From NCBI GenBank assembly GCA_963971575.1, contig OZ020612.1, forward strand, positions 64,106,869 through 64,170,868: a stretch of DNA of 64,000 nt, given 5' to 3'. This document shows positions 1 to 10,440 of this stretch, one piece after another. How positions within the stretch are numbered: the stretch's first letter is position 1; each line of letters starts with the position of its first letter. The notes under the pieces were generated by a model. That model was not told the DNA's origin. It saw only the letters and a program-made list of their open reading frames with translations, and made no database searches. The DNA comes from Liopterus haemorrhoidalis (taxonomy: Eukaryota > Arthropoda > Insecta > Coleoptera > Dytiscidae). The position numbers and the translations under genes are program-made.

Positions 1-1080
1 GTACATATTTTTGACGGCACTTTGTAGAAACCCACTAATGCCATTGTTGTTCCAACGTAGCCTTTAAAATATGTCTGCATCTGTTTGTCTGCATTATAAA
101 AATAATTTATTTGAATACACACATTATAACATCATTATACATTATTTAAAAAAATTGTTTCAGAACAAATTTTAAATTATTCGCAAATATTTTTTCAATA
201 TAACTAAGATAAAACTAAGAAAATAATTTAATTCTTTATTTCAGAACAACCTATCGACCAATATCTGCAAAATTGAATTTATGCTAGATTCATATTATTT
301 GAAGATATTCGCATTATTTAGTGCTGAAATCCATGCTGTAACCCTTCACTTCACTCCTGTTGCTTTACTTTGACATACCGTTTGTTTCAAAAACCCCTCT
401 AGCGCCACAACATATAGTGTTTCCGTGTTATAATTCGTGATTCGTACAGTTGGCAGACATGTGCTGTTAGTAAATATTGAGTTACTGCGAAAGAATTGAA
501 TTTGAATAGGACCTATGATGATATTAAGTTCCTAGGTTATATATATATATATATATTTATTGTAATGAAAATTTGATTGTAATTGGTTTACTTATTCAAT
601 TTTTTTTTTGAAAAAAATGGTAATCACTTATATCCTTGGCAACAAATATTAAAAAAGCAATGAAGGAAAAAGTTGCACGAAGGGAAGGAAAAAATTGCAG
701 AAACCATCTATGTGCAAATTGGAAAACATTTTAGATTAGCGCCTGAAAAAGCATAATAGCTTTGACAACACCAGTATAGTGTTTAAGAAAGTGATTTTTT
801 AAATAACTGATTCATTTGTATAACCTAAAAATATTTCTTAGCGAAATAAGAAGCAAACAAATTGACGTTTGTACGAAAAAGAGACATACTCTAACAACTC
901 AACGATCGTAATTATTAGTATTTATATGGAAATGTCCTGTCTGATTAACGTACAATCTTTTAACGTATAGCAAATTACGAACGCGTTGTGTACGTTAACT
1001 GAAGGCTTCCATGCTTAATGATATTTTAGTAAATAATACATAAATACATCTTAAAGAAGAAGAACCAATCAGTTTTCCAA
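1..1080. other. AT-rich sequence, no gene seen
   Basis: No recognisable coding sequence. A short (TA)n run lies at about 539-556. Runs of A and T are common and no terminal repeats were found. Confidence 0.5.
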
Positions 1081-1610
1081 ATGACCAGCTCTGGCCTTTA
1101 CACAACTCTTAAGTTTAATGAAAAGATTTTTAATATTGAAGACACTTCCATCCGTCAGAACGACAGGGTGTGTGCTACAGGTTTACGAGAAGCTCCTGAG
1201 AAAGCGCCGAAGATCCAGAGGGGCCATTACCCCATATGCTTCAGTTATCGTTTGATAGGGTTAGAGCTATAACGGTACCACTAAGCTTCATTTTTACAAG
1301 AAACGGGTAAAAACGTTGATCAAAATCTACTACCAAACCATGCTGCAGTCGATAGTTAAAGAACTAAACTATCTCTTCGCTGGTCATAACTGGAGCTTCT
1401 AGCAAGATTCAGAGATGGCTCATAAGGTGAAAACTACGCAGCTGTGGCTTAAAAGCAATGTAGCGGCCTTCTTATCTTCTGCTGAGTGGCCGTCTAGCAG
1501 CTTGGACCTCAAGCCACTGGACTACGAATTCGCCCATACTTCAGGACATGGCCAGCAAAAAGAGATGCCGTAATATCACTAGTCCGAACCGATCTCTAAT
1601 GAAGTCAGTG
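1081..1610 (+). pseudogene. Mariner-type transposase remnant, DD37D (maT-like)
   Basis: Central and C-terminal part of a Tc1/mariner cut-and-paste DDE transposase. The reading begins ...LKFNEKIFNIED and QNDRVCA, which match the first catalytic block (normally SDEK...QNDR); the catalytic Asp is Asn here (codon 1117-1119). Further on are QDSEMAHKVKTTQLWL (second Asp at 1406-1408) and EWPSSSLDLKPLDYE (third Asp at 1520-1522). Exactly 37 residues separate the last two Asp, which is the maT/DD37D spacing. Stops occur inside, including TAG in WSF*QDS, and the middle is frameshifted. The N-terminal DNA-binding part and the inverted repeats are not visible. Inactive fossil; family placement rests on spacing and motifs. 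Confidence 0.78.
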
Positions 1611-1824
1611 CAAGTTTTTTTTTTTCTTTTTTTGTAGAAACTTATCGTTATTATATTGACGAGTAGCCTCAGAGAGCTAAGAACTATGTAGCGACCAGAG
1701 GTGATCATTTTGAAAACTGACTGGTGCGTCTTTTTTAAGATGCATCTATGTATTGTGTACTAAAAGAAAATGAAAATATCTTTAAGAATCTTATGGAATC
1801 TCATTGGAAACTTTTTGATAGTAA

Positions 1825-2417
1825 TGTTCCGGTTACACGATGCCAGTAACTTGTGCAAGTACTGGTACAAGTACTTGTGCCAGTACTTGTACCAGTACTT
1901 GTGCCAGTACTTGCACAAGTCGTTTTGTCATTTACACGTATGCCAATATCTTATTTAAGTAACCTTGCAAAGAACACGAAACACACTGCAAAATGTAAAT
2001 GTTTCCAATCATTTTTGATGCGTAAAACCGTCTTTTTAACGCGCCAATTTTCGAAGTTTAACCTTATTTTATGTTGCGTACGTCTTTGACACCCGTAAAC
2101 AAAAATGAAGCTCCACCAAAAACTATTTATAAAATCAAATATACTTGCGGTGTCCTCAGACCACTTTGTTATGAACATTTTAAGTATATTTAACGTTTTT
2201 GTATCAGCCAGAACAAATCAGCTGTTCATGGCGGTCATTTTTAATAGTCACTTGCACGGCTTCTTGTGCCAGTAGATAGGAACGCCTTCTATTCACTTGA
2301 CTTGCATGAGATACTTGTGTAAGTACTGGCACCAGTACTGCATGTACGTCTACACGATGCCAGTGACTGGTGCAAGTACTTACTTGTGCAAGTTACTTGC
2401 ATCGTGTAACTGAGCCA
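1825..2417. mobile_element. Harbinger-type MITE with TAA target duplication
   Basis: The two ends are inverted copies sharing GTTACACGATGC then AGTAACTTG (left from 1825, right ending 2417). Direct TAA copies flank it (1822-1824 and 2418-2420), the 3-bp TWA duplication typical of PIF/Harbinger. The subterminal DNA is packed with CAAGTACTTGTGCCAGTACT-like repeats, which create the low-complexity ORFs (VLVQVLVPVLV) seen at about 1853-1930. A minus-strand reading at 2178 starts MFITKWSEDTA and could be a worn Myb/MADF-like accessory protein start, but this is weak. Confidence 0.65.
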
Positions 2418-3226
2418 TAATTATGGTAAGACTAAGTATAAGCTCCTGGCGCCAAAATATTACCGCACGACCCAGCCACCCAGTTCTTCGTTAACATCTA
2501 GTTGATCGTTTTTTTATTTTTATTTTGTTTTGTGTGGAAACAAATGCGTAGATCGTTGGTAAAATGTAATAGGGTTTGTTAAATAAATAAATAATTAGGG
2601 CAATTGATCTAGCTGTAATGTACAAGTAAAGAACCTCAAATAAACTATCTACTCGAGCAGTAGTTCCATAAGTAAACGAAATGGATTTTTCGTGTTTCAT
2701 TTGAAAAAGGAACAACCACCATATGGCACCACAGTAATGAACTTTTAATGATAGTTTCAGATTTTCTGTAATTTATATTACAGTCTGCTTTCCTACAATT
2801 TCCTTACACCATTTGTTTTTACTACTTTTTATGTTTTATAGCCAACTGAATTGTCAATACCGAGAATTACTAACAAATAAAAATAAATAGCTACAGTTCA
2901 AAGTAATTCATAAATTTCATTCATAAAAAGTTAAAACGATTTAAAGTTAAAGATCAACTATACGTGGTTTTATAAAAACATGCCTGAACTGTGCACGTAG
3001 CGCAACCTAGTAAGTAGAGAGTGAGACGAGCGACTTGATGATGCAGCTATCATTTAGGAATTGACAATTGTTGAGAAAATATCTGAGGATTTTCGTCATG
3101 AAGCGAGTAAAAAACTTTCAAAATGAAATAATCCTAAACCTTAAACATTTTCATTGAATTAATACACGAATTTGTAAGTTTTTCTTAATATTATGTATGA
3201 TAAGTGTCTATATTAATGATTACCTG
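2418..3226. other. AT-rich sequence, no gene seen
   Basis: No supported gene. The minus-strand ORF at 2491-2715 has no recognisable motif and is probably chance. Confidence 0.5.
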
Positions 3227-3548
3227 CAATAGGGGATACGCATAAAATTTATATTTCTTTAAAACTACATTATTTTGATATGTTAATATTAGTTATGTCA
3301 CCTAACAAAACAAAAATCACATTTTAATTAATATTATAGCCAAATTTTTTAATTAAAATATTGTAAATTTGAAATAAGCCGACCACGGCGCGAAGGTTGC
3401 CGAGTAGAAACGACTGAGTATGGCGTCAAACGTTAGGGATTTCACGTCACAGATACAGCTACAACATAATCTTTACACGTGTGTATATTGTATTGTTCGA
3501 GAGTTTTGTATTTGTTTTTAAACATTTTTTCACGCATTTATTATTAAA

Positions 3549-3641
3549 ATGGCAGATAAAGATTTTGTTAGGGCTCAGAGTGATAATTTACCTAACATTG
3601 ATGCATTTATGCTCACAAACATAAAATTTACTTTTTTCTGA
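3549..3641 (+). pseudogene. N-terminal stub of TE protein 1 (left gene of THAP element)
   Basis: 30-codon reading MADKDFVRAQSDNLPNIDAF... ending at a TGA. The same start is conserved in copy B (24611). The first 20 or so residues look like a real protein start, with good conservation between copies. The rest is antisense to the THAP reading, so the stub appears to be cut at a deletion junction near 3611. I recall similar N-termini on insect TE-associated proteins but cannot verify a family name. Confidence 0.5.
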
Positions 3642-3817
3642 AATATCGGTTTTATTTCGCCCCATAGCTTCCAGCCACAAATTTCGCCTTTTCTGTTGTT
3701 TTTCGCCATCAGGTAATGATATAAATTGTTTTTTTGGATTTCTAGTTGAACTAATTGTGTCGGTACTGAACAATATTTTCGATTATGTTTCGAAGTACTG
3801 GGGCCTGGATCTTCCAT
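3588..3817 (-). pseudogene. THAP-like zinc-finger start, frameshifted (copy A)
   Basis: Minus-strand start MEDPGPSTSKHNRKYCSVP is followed, in another frame, by ISSTRNPKKQFISLPDGEK and NLWLEAMGRNKTDISEKSKF. Against copy B, about 4 nt are missing near 3758-3762. This shifts the frame and removes the second zinc-binding Cys. The THAP hallmarks LP..., invariant W and YVCEH remain in the shifted frame. THAP domains are C2CH DNA-binding fingers used by several transposases. This copy cannot make the domain. Confidence 0.65.
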
Positions 3818-4179
3818 ATTTTATATATTTTAATATAAAATTTAATTCGGTAAACATGTATAAATTGTTTTATAGAATTAAACTTTATTTTAATTAAAAT
3901 CACTCTAACTTTAAATAACCTATAAAATTTATATAAACAAATAAGTTCACAACAGACTATGTACGCTGGGTAATGTTCTGTGGCTGGGTAGGCTAGTAGT
4001 GTCATGCGTCAGTTAGAAGGGGTATGACGTCACACGTCGTTTTCGCGCGCTACGTACATTTATGATTTTTTTAAGCCTTCAAATTAAAAAAAAAAAAAAT
4101 TAAAAACTGTTTTTTATGTTTATATGCAACAAGAGGAATATAATAAAAAAAATTAAAGCATCATGCCTATCCCCTATTA

Positions 4180-4837
4180 TATAATATTGTTATTTTACTT
4201 ATCAAGAGCTGTAACTAGTTTTAACTATTATTAAGTAAAAATTAAGATTTTTATTTTGATGCTATTGGTAGTACTGACAGAGATGCTTGTTTGTTACGGT
4301 TATATGGCGCTATATGTAATTATATCTGTTAGAGTGACTTCTATTATAATATTCTGTTCTCATAAAGCTTTGGATTTTGTGTTTATAACGCAGTGTGTGA
4401 AACTTAAATACATACTTGTAATTCCAATAATATTAAGTGCTGTATTTAAATCAGTTGCAAATGTAAACATAGTTGAAAATGACATCGTTTTAGTAACTTT
4501 TATAGATGATCTAAATCATCTGATATCGTAGAAGACCTATTGTTTATCGTTCGAATTTTATAGCAGATTTTAGAATTCGATTTTCTTTACTACGATTTTT
4601 AGGACGGACTTGATCAAAAAGCAGTGGTTTGTGACCAACAATGTTTTGCAATTCTTACACTCGATTAATATTTTTAAGCTAATATAGTTAGAATGTAAAT
4701 ACATGTACCTACTAAAACATTGTAAGACAGTAACAAACACACCAATAGCCAAGTAGCTGACGTGTCTATAAATAAATAAAAAAAAAAAAGAATTAATTAC
4801 TCGAGGTTAGGTTGATTTGAGCTTATTTGAATATTAT
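4180..4837. other. No supported gene
   Basis: The plus-strand ORF at 4256-4531 (91 aa) is hydrophobic and AT-driven, with no motif recognised. I regard it as chance. Confidence 0.5.
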
Positions 4838-5261
4838 TAAAATTGATGTGAAGTGTGAATTTTCACACATTTCTGGGTTTTGCAGGTATTTAGTAATTGA
4901 ACGATGATTATTTGGGATGCCAAAACAAATTTTATGTCAAAATATTTTTTTATGAATTTTAATTCGAATACCTAATACCATTATTTGAGTTTCTAAATAT
5001 ATGCAGTATTTTTTTTATATAGCAAAGTTCATTAAGATTTTAAAAATTGCACCTATGGCTTCCATTGGTTGCTTACATCATAAGTCCCGCCCTTTGATTT
5101 CGGCAAACATAGAATTAAATTATAATTTCAACACTTTCCACTGGTTATTAAATTTACGCTTTTAAAAATTAAATGCAACATTTACCAAATATAACTAGAA
5201 TTTTAACAAAATAATTTAAACAAAATAAAAATGCAAAAAAAAACAAAAAATTAAATCAACA

Positions 5262-5326
5262 GGATTCGAACCCTAGTTTGCAAGTTAACTTATATTATTA
5301 AGCGCACGACGAATCCAACCACGCCA
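5262..5326 (-). other. tRNA-like Pol III module (family A copy 1)
   Basis: On the minus strand TGGCGTGGTTGG (5315-5326) fits the internal A box and GGTTCGAATCC (5262-5272) is a perfect B box. The 42-nt gap between them is longer than in copies 2 and 3. A-runs on the plus strand just downstream (5245-5250, 5235-5243) are T-runs in the transcript sense, as in a Pol III terminator. The arms no longer form a good cloverleaf, so this is tRNA-derived rather than a working tRNA. Confidence 0.55.
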
Positions 5327-5812
5327 CGAGAGTTACTGATGTGGTATGTTACACAACGTATTAAATAGTTAACATATTTTAGTTAAAAACACAAAAAATG
5401 CGTTATTTTCCGAAAACATAATCTGATCAAAAATTCCTGTTGTACTATTCCGGTTCACACCAATGTACATTACTTAGAATTTTTTCAGGTTTTTAGTTTA
5501 AACCATCTGGGCTACAGGGTGTGGGACAAAAATTTTTTTGCACAATTTTGGCAAAAATCACATCAAAATAATTTATTTTGCAAAAATAAAATTTTGATCG
5601 TTAATCCACGTACTAAGGGCTTTCATTTGATACCCTACTCAGAATTTAAAAAAAATATTTTTTTTTTCGATGAGCACATATTTGTTTATATTTTTAGAGG
5701 GATATGTTTTTTAGATGTTTTAGTATTTTTCCTATGTGCGGGTCAACGAGTTGTATAAGCATGCCAAATTTCAACTCTCTGAGTTTAGCCGTTTGGCTAC
5801 AATTTTTACCGA

Positions 5813-5850
<38 letters not shown>

Positions 5851-5853
5851 GAC
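5813..5853. repeat. (ACAG)n microsatellite
   Basis: About ten ACAG units. It is a fixed part of family A: the same tract lies at the same place in copy 2 (about 41922-41956). Confidence 0.9.
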
Positions 5854-5902
5854 AAAATGACGGTATAAGGGTTTTTTGGTCATACCTACAAAACCCTAAA
5901 AA

Positions 5903-7522
5903 GATGAAAATTCTGAAATACTCAGCGAGTATTGAACCTGTGTCCCTGTACTCTAAAGGCAACCACGGAAACTAGGCAGCTTTTGGCAGCACTAGTTAGC
6001 ATCCATTTTGTATCCAGTACAATTTAATTTATTTTAATTGAACACGCATTCTTCTTCTTACGCACCTAAAATGAAAGTCTCGCAATTTCCCAATGTTGTT
6101 TTATATAAACATTGCAATCTTGTAGAATTGTAGGTACAGGTAAAAGCTAAAGGTACTCGTGTCAAACAACCATTGTATTTAAGTGAAGCTTGCAAATTAA
6201 TTGTATTTCGACTTGAAGTTTCACATTATTCTCGAACAGTTTATTTACTTCCATGACGTCATTTTAGACATAGGTATTCAAGTAATTCCTGTTCCTCCCC
6301 GTCAAATTAAATACCAAGACTTTATTCTTATTAAAATGATAACAGATTTTCAGAGGACAAATTAAATTGTTACACTTCTCTAAAGAGGGTGTATTTTTAG
6401 TAATTTTAGTGGTGTAATTGTTTTGTGTATGTGTAATTTGGTCTTTTTAATATATATGGAAATTTTGAGTGCTGCTTTTATTAGAATTATTTACATAAAA
6501 ATATTAGTTGGAATTTAATTTTGTTTAAATTACAAACTCTACAATGATAATGTTGGTTTTTATTAATTTTATTTAAGTAACTCAAGAGCTTTAAAAAAAT
6601 CAACTAATTTTGATACCACGAGATTAATATCTCCAAGACTAAATACGTATTTCATGGATCAGTAGAACGAAAAAGTTCTCACAAACATGGAAACGAATCT
6701 ACAACTAAAGTTACATTTTAAAAAGAGGAAGATGGAATGTTTAGGCCTTGTAATGTACCGTGCGATCATAATTTCTTGTCCGTTACGTAACAGTGAACAA
6801 TGAGTTTAAAAGTATTAAAAATGTATTCTGATTCACAGCTTAAAATCCCAATTTAACAAAGAAACAATCATATTACTTCGTTTGCCCAAACTCACCTGAG
6901 GAACAACGAAAATATGTGTTGCTAACTTAATATCTGTTATCAACTCTTTGTCTTGTAGAGAAAAATAGTGTTACTTTTTTAGTTTATTTTTTTACAACGA
7001 CAAAAAATGGGGTTCAGAGATCAAATTATTAGTTTTAAGAAAAGGGCTGGGAAAATCTTGTGAGAGACGAAGTCGTGAGTAAACCGTCACCGTATGCGGA
7101 TGAACCGGAGTCGTGAGTAAACCATCACCGGAGTCGGAGAAACTTCCCAAGCATTTTTGTTGAGAAACCTGGTAGCGTGTAGTGGGTGAACCAGTAGTAA
7201 TCTGGAAGTGTTGAGGACAGTTTTATGAAATAGACGAACCTCGTTAACGGATTAAACACTATGAGTGTTGTGTGGTGTTTAACGGCTTGTGATAACGGTG
7301 ATTGTGAGGTTTTATGTGGAGTGTCTCTCATGGGATTTTGTAGCCAGCATTTAATTGTAATTATTAACTTCGATCTTAATTAAACATTAAACATAGATTA
7401 AGTAAAATACAGACTTTAATTCAAACACCCTTATTCTTGTCATAAAGAATCTAAGCAACCGATCGGCGGACCTTTAGGGTTTCAGACTTGATACCGCTCG
7501 CAAGTCTTGGAATCCTCTATGC
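5903..7522. other. No supported gene
   Basis: AT-rich. Between about 7070 and 7330 is a GC-richer stretch with a repeated GAGTCGTGAGTAAACC motif (two copies, about 35 bp apart) and a CACTATGAGTG... segment. It might be LTR-derived, but no second LTR, primer site or coding region was found. Confidence 0.4.
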
Positions 7523-8513
7523 CAGTGTTCTTCAACCCCGAAATGTCAACCATGAAATTATTTACATTCATTTAGCCAACCGAAAAAAACCGTTATTTTT
7601 GTCGGAATGAAAACTGGAACTGAACCGAAAAAATATCGGTTTATTTCGGTTCAGATAATGTTTATGGGAGTGAATATAAAATACATTTTATTTAAGATTA
7701 TTTTTTTAACTGATGAGCAAAAAAGAAAAATCGTATTTTTTTAAACTGATAAGTAAAAAAAATGGCGCTTCTAGTATTTCGGGGGGGGGGGGGACTGGCA
7801 GCGGCTTTAGTATGTTTATTACAAAATAACGAAGGGCATGTTTCTTAATTCAGCGCTAGATCTAGCGCATAAAGCACAAATCTAGCAAACCGTTTCTTAA
7901 TTCAGCGTAAAATTCTAGCAGGCTGTTTCTTATTACAGCACTAAATGTCCGCTAGGTACTAGCGCTAGACAACGAATCTAGCGGTTAATAAGGCTGCTAG
8001 CTGCTAGAGCTAGACAGGTTAACATCACAATTTGACATTTGACGTAATAGTTTTCTGCTGTCACGCCTTGTTTATGTCAAATTTGTATATATGGCAATTC
8101 CTAACCATAATTTGAAGAAGTCATTTCATTACATAAAATGTTATCTTTACTATCAATTACATAACCTCCTTGAAACCTAGCAACAATCTAGCAAATCGTT
8201 TCTTTATTTTTGAAATTTTGTATTTAGCGCATTAATCTAGCATCACAGCGAGCATCTAGCGCTAGAAGTTAGCACTAAATTGTTAGCTGAATTTAGAAAC
8301 ATGCCCCTATAAAATGTTCTTCTAAATTCTAAATTCTAGCAGCAAATAAATTTCTAATACAAATATAAAAGCATTTAAAAATTTATCACTCGGAGCTGAA
8401 CCGAAAACCGAAAAAAAACGTTTTTTTGCCGGAACGCAAACCGGAACCGAACTGATATATTTTTAATTGAACCGGAACGAAAACCGAAACGAAAAAAATA
8501 ACGGTTCGAAGCC
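7523..8513. repeat. hAT-like repeat split by a younger element
   Basis: Starts near CAGTGTTCTTCAACC and ends GGTTCGAAGCCCTG, whose inverse CAGGGCTTCGAACC is a hAT-style terminus. Left (7577-7665) and right (8395-8505) parts share AACCGAAA/GGAACCGAA-rich sequence. The element at 7834-8306 lies between them. A G13 run occurs at 7781-7793. Boundaries and class are tentative. Confidence 0.35.
7834..8306. mobile_element. MITE with GGGCATGTTTCT ends
   Basis: Left end GGGCATGTTTCTTAATTCAGC; right end is its inverse (GCTGAATTTAGAAACATGCCC). Both arms are crowded with the hexamer TCTAGC (around ten occurrences). The GGGC-type ends recall PIF/Harbinger MITEs, but no clean 3-bp target duplication is visible. 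No coding sequence. Confidence 0.6.
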
Positions 8514-9576
8514 CTGATTCTAACCTTTCAAATTTTTTCAAAACATACGTGAGTTTTTTTTTTTTTGTGGCTCAATGATACAACTGTTGAAATACTAGTA
8601 TCAAAGTAATCAAATTTTGGAACTTACCGACCATTTATTACATATATTTATTATACCATGTTTCAGAGTGATGTTTTGAAAACTTTTGTTCAACACATTT
8701 TAAAAAGCAAATGCAATAAATGATATACAATTCTCTTTGAAAACGGCAACACTATAATGTTTTGCAGATTATTTTTATTTAAAATGTACTTTTTACCCTT
8801 TTATTCAGCATTAACAGATTCAAATGTAGATAGAATAAAACTGTTGACCATTAATGAAAATCACAACAACTGAATCTGCACTTTTCATGATTTTATTTAA
8901 CGGTAAAAACTTGTGATATTTCATGTGTTTTTTAGCGACGATTATTTTTTATTGTATAATCGTTTCTTGTTGATTCTGTTGCGTCCGAGGGTTTGAAAAC
9001 GTCGAGTCGGTTCAGCGAAAACCAAATGTCGGGGACGTGTGTCGCTCAACGCTCTACGATATCTGTAGATGATTAAATTCAAAGCGGCTATGTACATCTC
9101 TATGTGTTTGTATGCACGTAATTTGGTCAGGATTTAAAAAACACAGTTTTTTTTTTTTTATTTAATCCCTTGAATAAATATAGCTTGCGGAATTCATTCG
9201 AGAGAAAAATGATAAATTCCGAGAAAGGGTGATTTTGTTTTTAAAAATTTTGTTTAGGAATGTAAACAGAAGAATTATTTTCACTGAAATGAAATTTTAC
9301 ATTTGGAAATATAGGGAAGAATAATGACAGTACTCAAATACAGTAGGACATCCATTTATCGAAATTCCGTAAATCGAAATTCACTGTATATCGAAGTTCT
9401 CTTTTACCATGACTAGGGATGAAACGATGCTATAGATACTAGTAAGGTAGTGATATATTTCTTTCGATATTTTTCTAGTATCGATACTTTCTTATTTATT
9501 ACTATCGGTAATATTTTGATACTAATCTGAATCAACGATCCTAGCGGTGAATCATGGTACTTGATACTATCTATAC
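8514..9576. other. No gene; single Tigger-like end
   Basis: At 9340-9410 TACAGTAGGACATCC followed by TTTATCGAAATTCC and ATCGAAATTCACTG resembles one terminus of a Tigger/pogo element. No matching second end was found. The rest is AT-rich and featureless. Confidence 0.4.
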
Positions 9577-9578
9577 TA

Positions 9579-9906
9579 TAGTGCGTTAAGGTGAGTTTGC
9601 AGTACAGGGCATATGGATTAGTACTTTTTCATACTTTCTAATGGGTTTACACAATGACGCTATCCTTTTCTTGCTTGTCGACGTTACCAGCTCTAAAACG
9701 CACTGATCTGTGAAGACGCAGTATTCTACAAATGGCCATTTGTTTTTGTTGAGTGTTATTTTGAGTTTTATAAGTGTTGATTTTTGTAAATTATACGAGT
9801 TTTTCATATTATTATAATTAACACATTTGACACTTTTACAACATTTGGCAACACCGCTCCCATTTGCCATAAGAGCTATACTGCAAGCTCACCTTTGAAC
9901 GCACTA
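9579..9906. mobile_element. Tc1/mariner-type MITE (TA target)
   Basis: Inverted ends TAGTGCGTTAAGGTGAG... (left) and TAGTGCGTTCAAAGGTGAG... (right, read inward), followed in both by a TTGCAGTA block, flanked by TA. About 330 bp. The minus-strand ORF at 9586-9870 runs across almost the whole MITE and has no known motif; it is probably not a gene. Confidence 0.6.
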
Positions 9907-9935
9907 TAATATATAAATTTATGTATACGTATGTA

Positions 9936-10440
9936 TTAGGTGTACCGGAAAGTTTATTCGTTTATTTGGTATTATTAAAATAGAAACAAATCGAAAGAAA
10001 AATATTTATTTTATTGAGTAAAATAGTTTCCATCGTGATCTATAAAAATCTGCTATTTATCAGGAAGAGAAAATATTACCGATTCATAAAATTCCTGATT
10101 TTTAGAAGGAAAAAATTGTTCAATGCTCATTTTAACATGATTCATATCTCTAAGTTTCTTGTTTCTTAAAAAGTGTTCCAGTGACCGAAATAAGTGATAG
10201 TTGGTGGGTGAAATGTCTGTTGAGTAGGGTGGGTGTGTTAGAACCTCCCAATCAAGCACGGAAATTTTTTCACGTGTCTTTTTTTTATGTATTAGGTCAG
10301 GCATTGTCGCTTTGAAGAATAACTCCTCTTCTATTCACAATTTCTGGCCATCTGGTCAAGTTATGATTCAGTCGATCCAATTGTTCACAGTAGAGATGAG
10401 AATTAACACTTTGCCTCCTTTTGTTTTTCTTTTGGATTTT
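9936..10440 (-). pseudogene. Mariner transposase C-terminal remnant
   Basis: Reading right to left: YCEQLDRLNHNLTRWPEIV, then GVILQSDNA (second catalytic Asp), a frameshift, THPPYSTDISPTNYHLFRSL (third catalytic Asp replaced by Asn), and FYESVIFSLPDK*QIFIDHDG, where an expected Trp is TAG. This is the usual DD34D mariner order. The outer end TTAGGTGTACCGGAAAG at 9936, after TA, is a mariner terminal repeat. The N-terminal half is deleted and the other inverted repeat is not seen. Confidence 0.8.

Larger units (their letters stand above)
3227..4179. mobile_element. Non-autonomous inverted-repeat element with THAP remnant, copy A
   Basis: About 0.95 kb, starting CAATAGGGGATA and ending with its near inverse (right end TATCCCCTATT). 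It aligns nearly end to end with 24289-25223. Inside, a short plus-strand reading (3549-3641) and a minus-strand THAP-like reading (3588-3817) run into each other tail to tail. Subterminal GC-richer blocks hold ACGTCA-type motifs. No clear target-site duplication was found, so the superfamily is undecided; THAP-type transposases occur in P and Kolobok elements, among others. Confidence 0.75.
4838..5902 (+). repeat. Dispersed repeat family A, copy 1
   Basis: Begins after an A-rich stretch with AATTGATGTGAAGTGTGAA and the palindrome GTGTGAATTTTCACAC (4853-4868). It then carries a tRNA-like module on the minus strand (5262-5326), a block GCGTTATTTTCCGAAAACAT, a conserved stretch reading CATCTGGGCTACAGGGTGTG, the (ACAG)n tract at 5813 and a final hairpin GGGTTTT...AAAACCC (5869-5896). 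It matches copy 2 at 40899-41972 over nearly all its length, and copy 3 at 46266-46921 in reverse. No long ORF; no inverted termini found. Class unknown. Confidence 0.75.

Noticed and set aside
1853..2089. ORF with VLVQVLVPVLVPVLV repeats
   Set aside because: Generated by CAAGTACTTGTGCC repeats of the Harbinger-type MITE; the periodic DNA explains it.
4256..4531. 91-aa hydrophobic ORF
   Set aside because: No motif, AT-driven composition, no conserved copy. Probably chance.
6976..7440. LTR retrotransposon
   Set aside because: Promoter- and poly(A)-like words exist but there is no second LTR, primer site or gag/pol similarity.
9340..9410. Complete Tigger element
   Set aside because: Only one terminus (CAGTAGGACATCC) is visible; no inverse end was found downstream or upstream.
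9586..9870. 94-aa ORF as a gene
   Set aside because: It lies within the 330-bp MITE and has no known domain.
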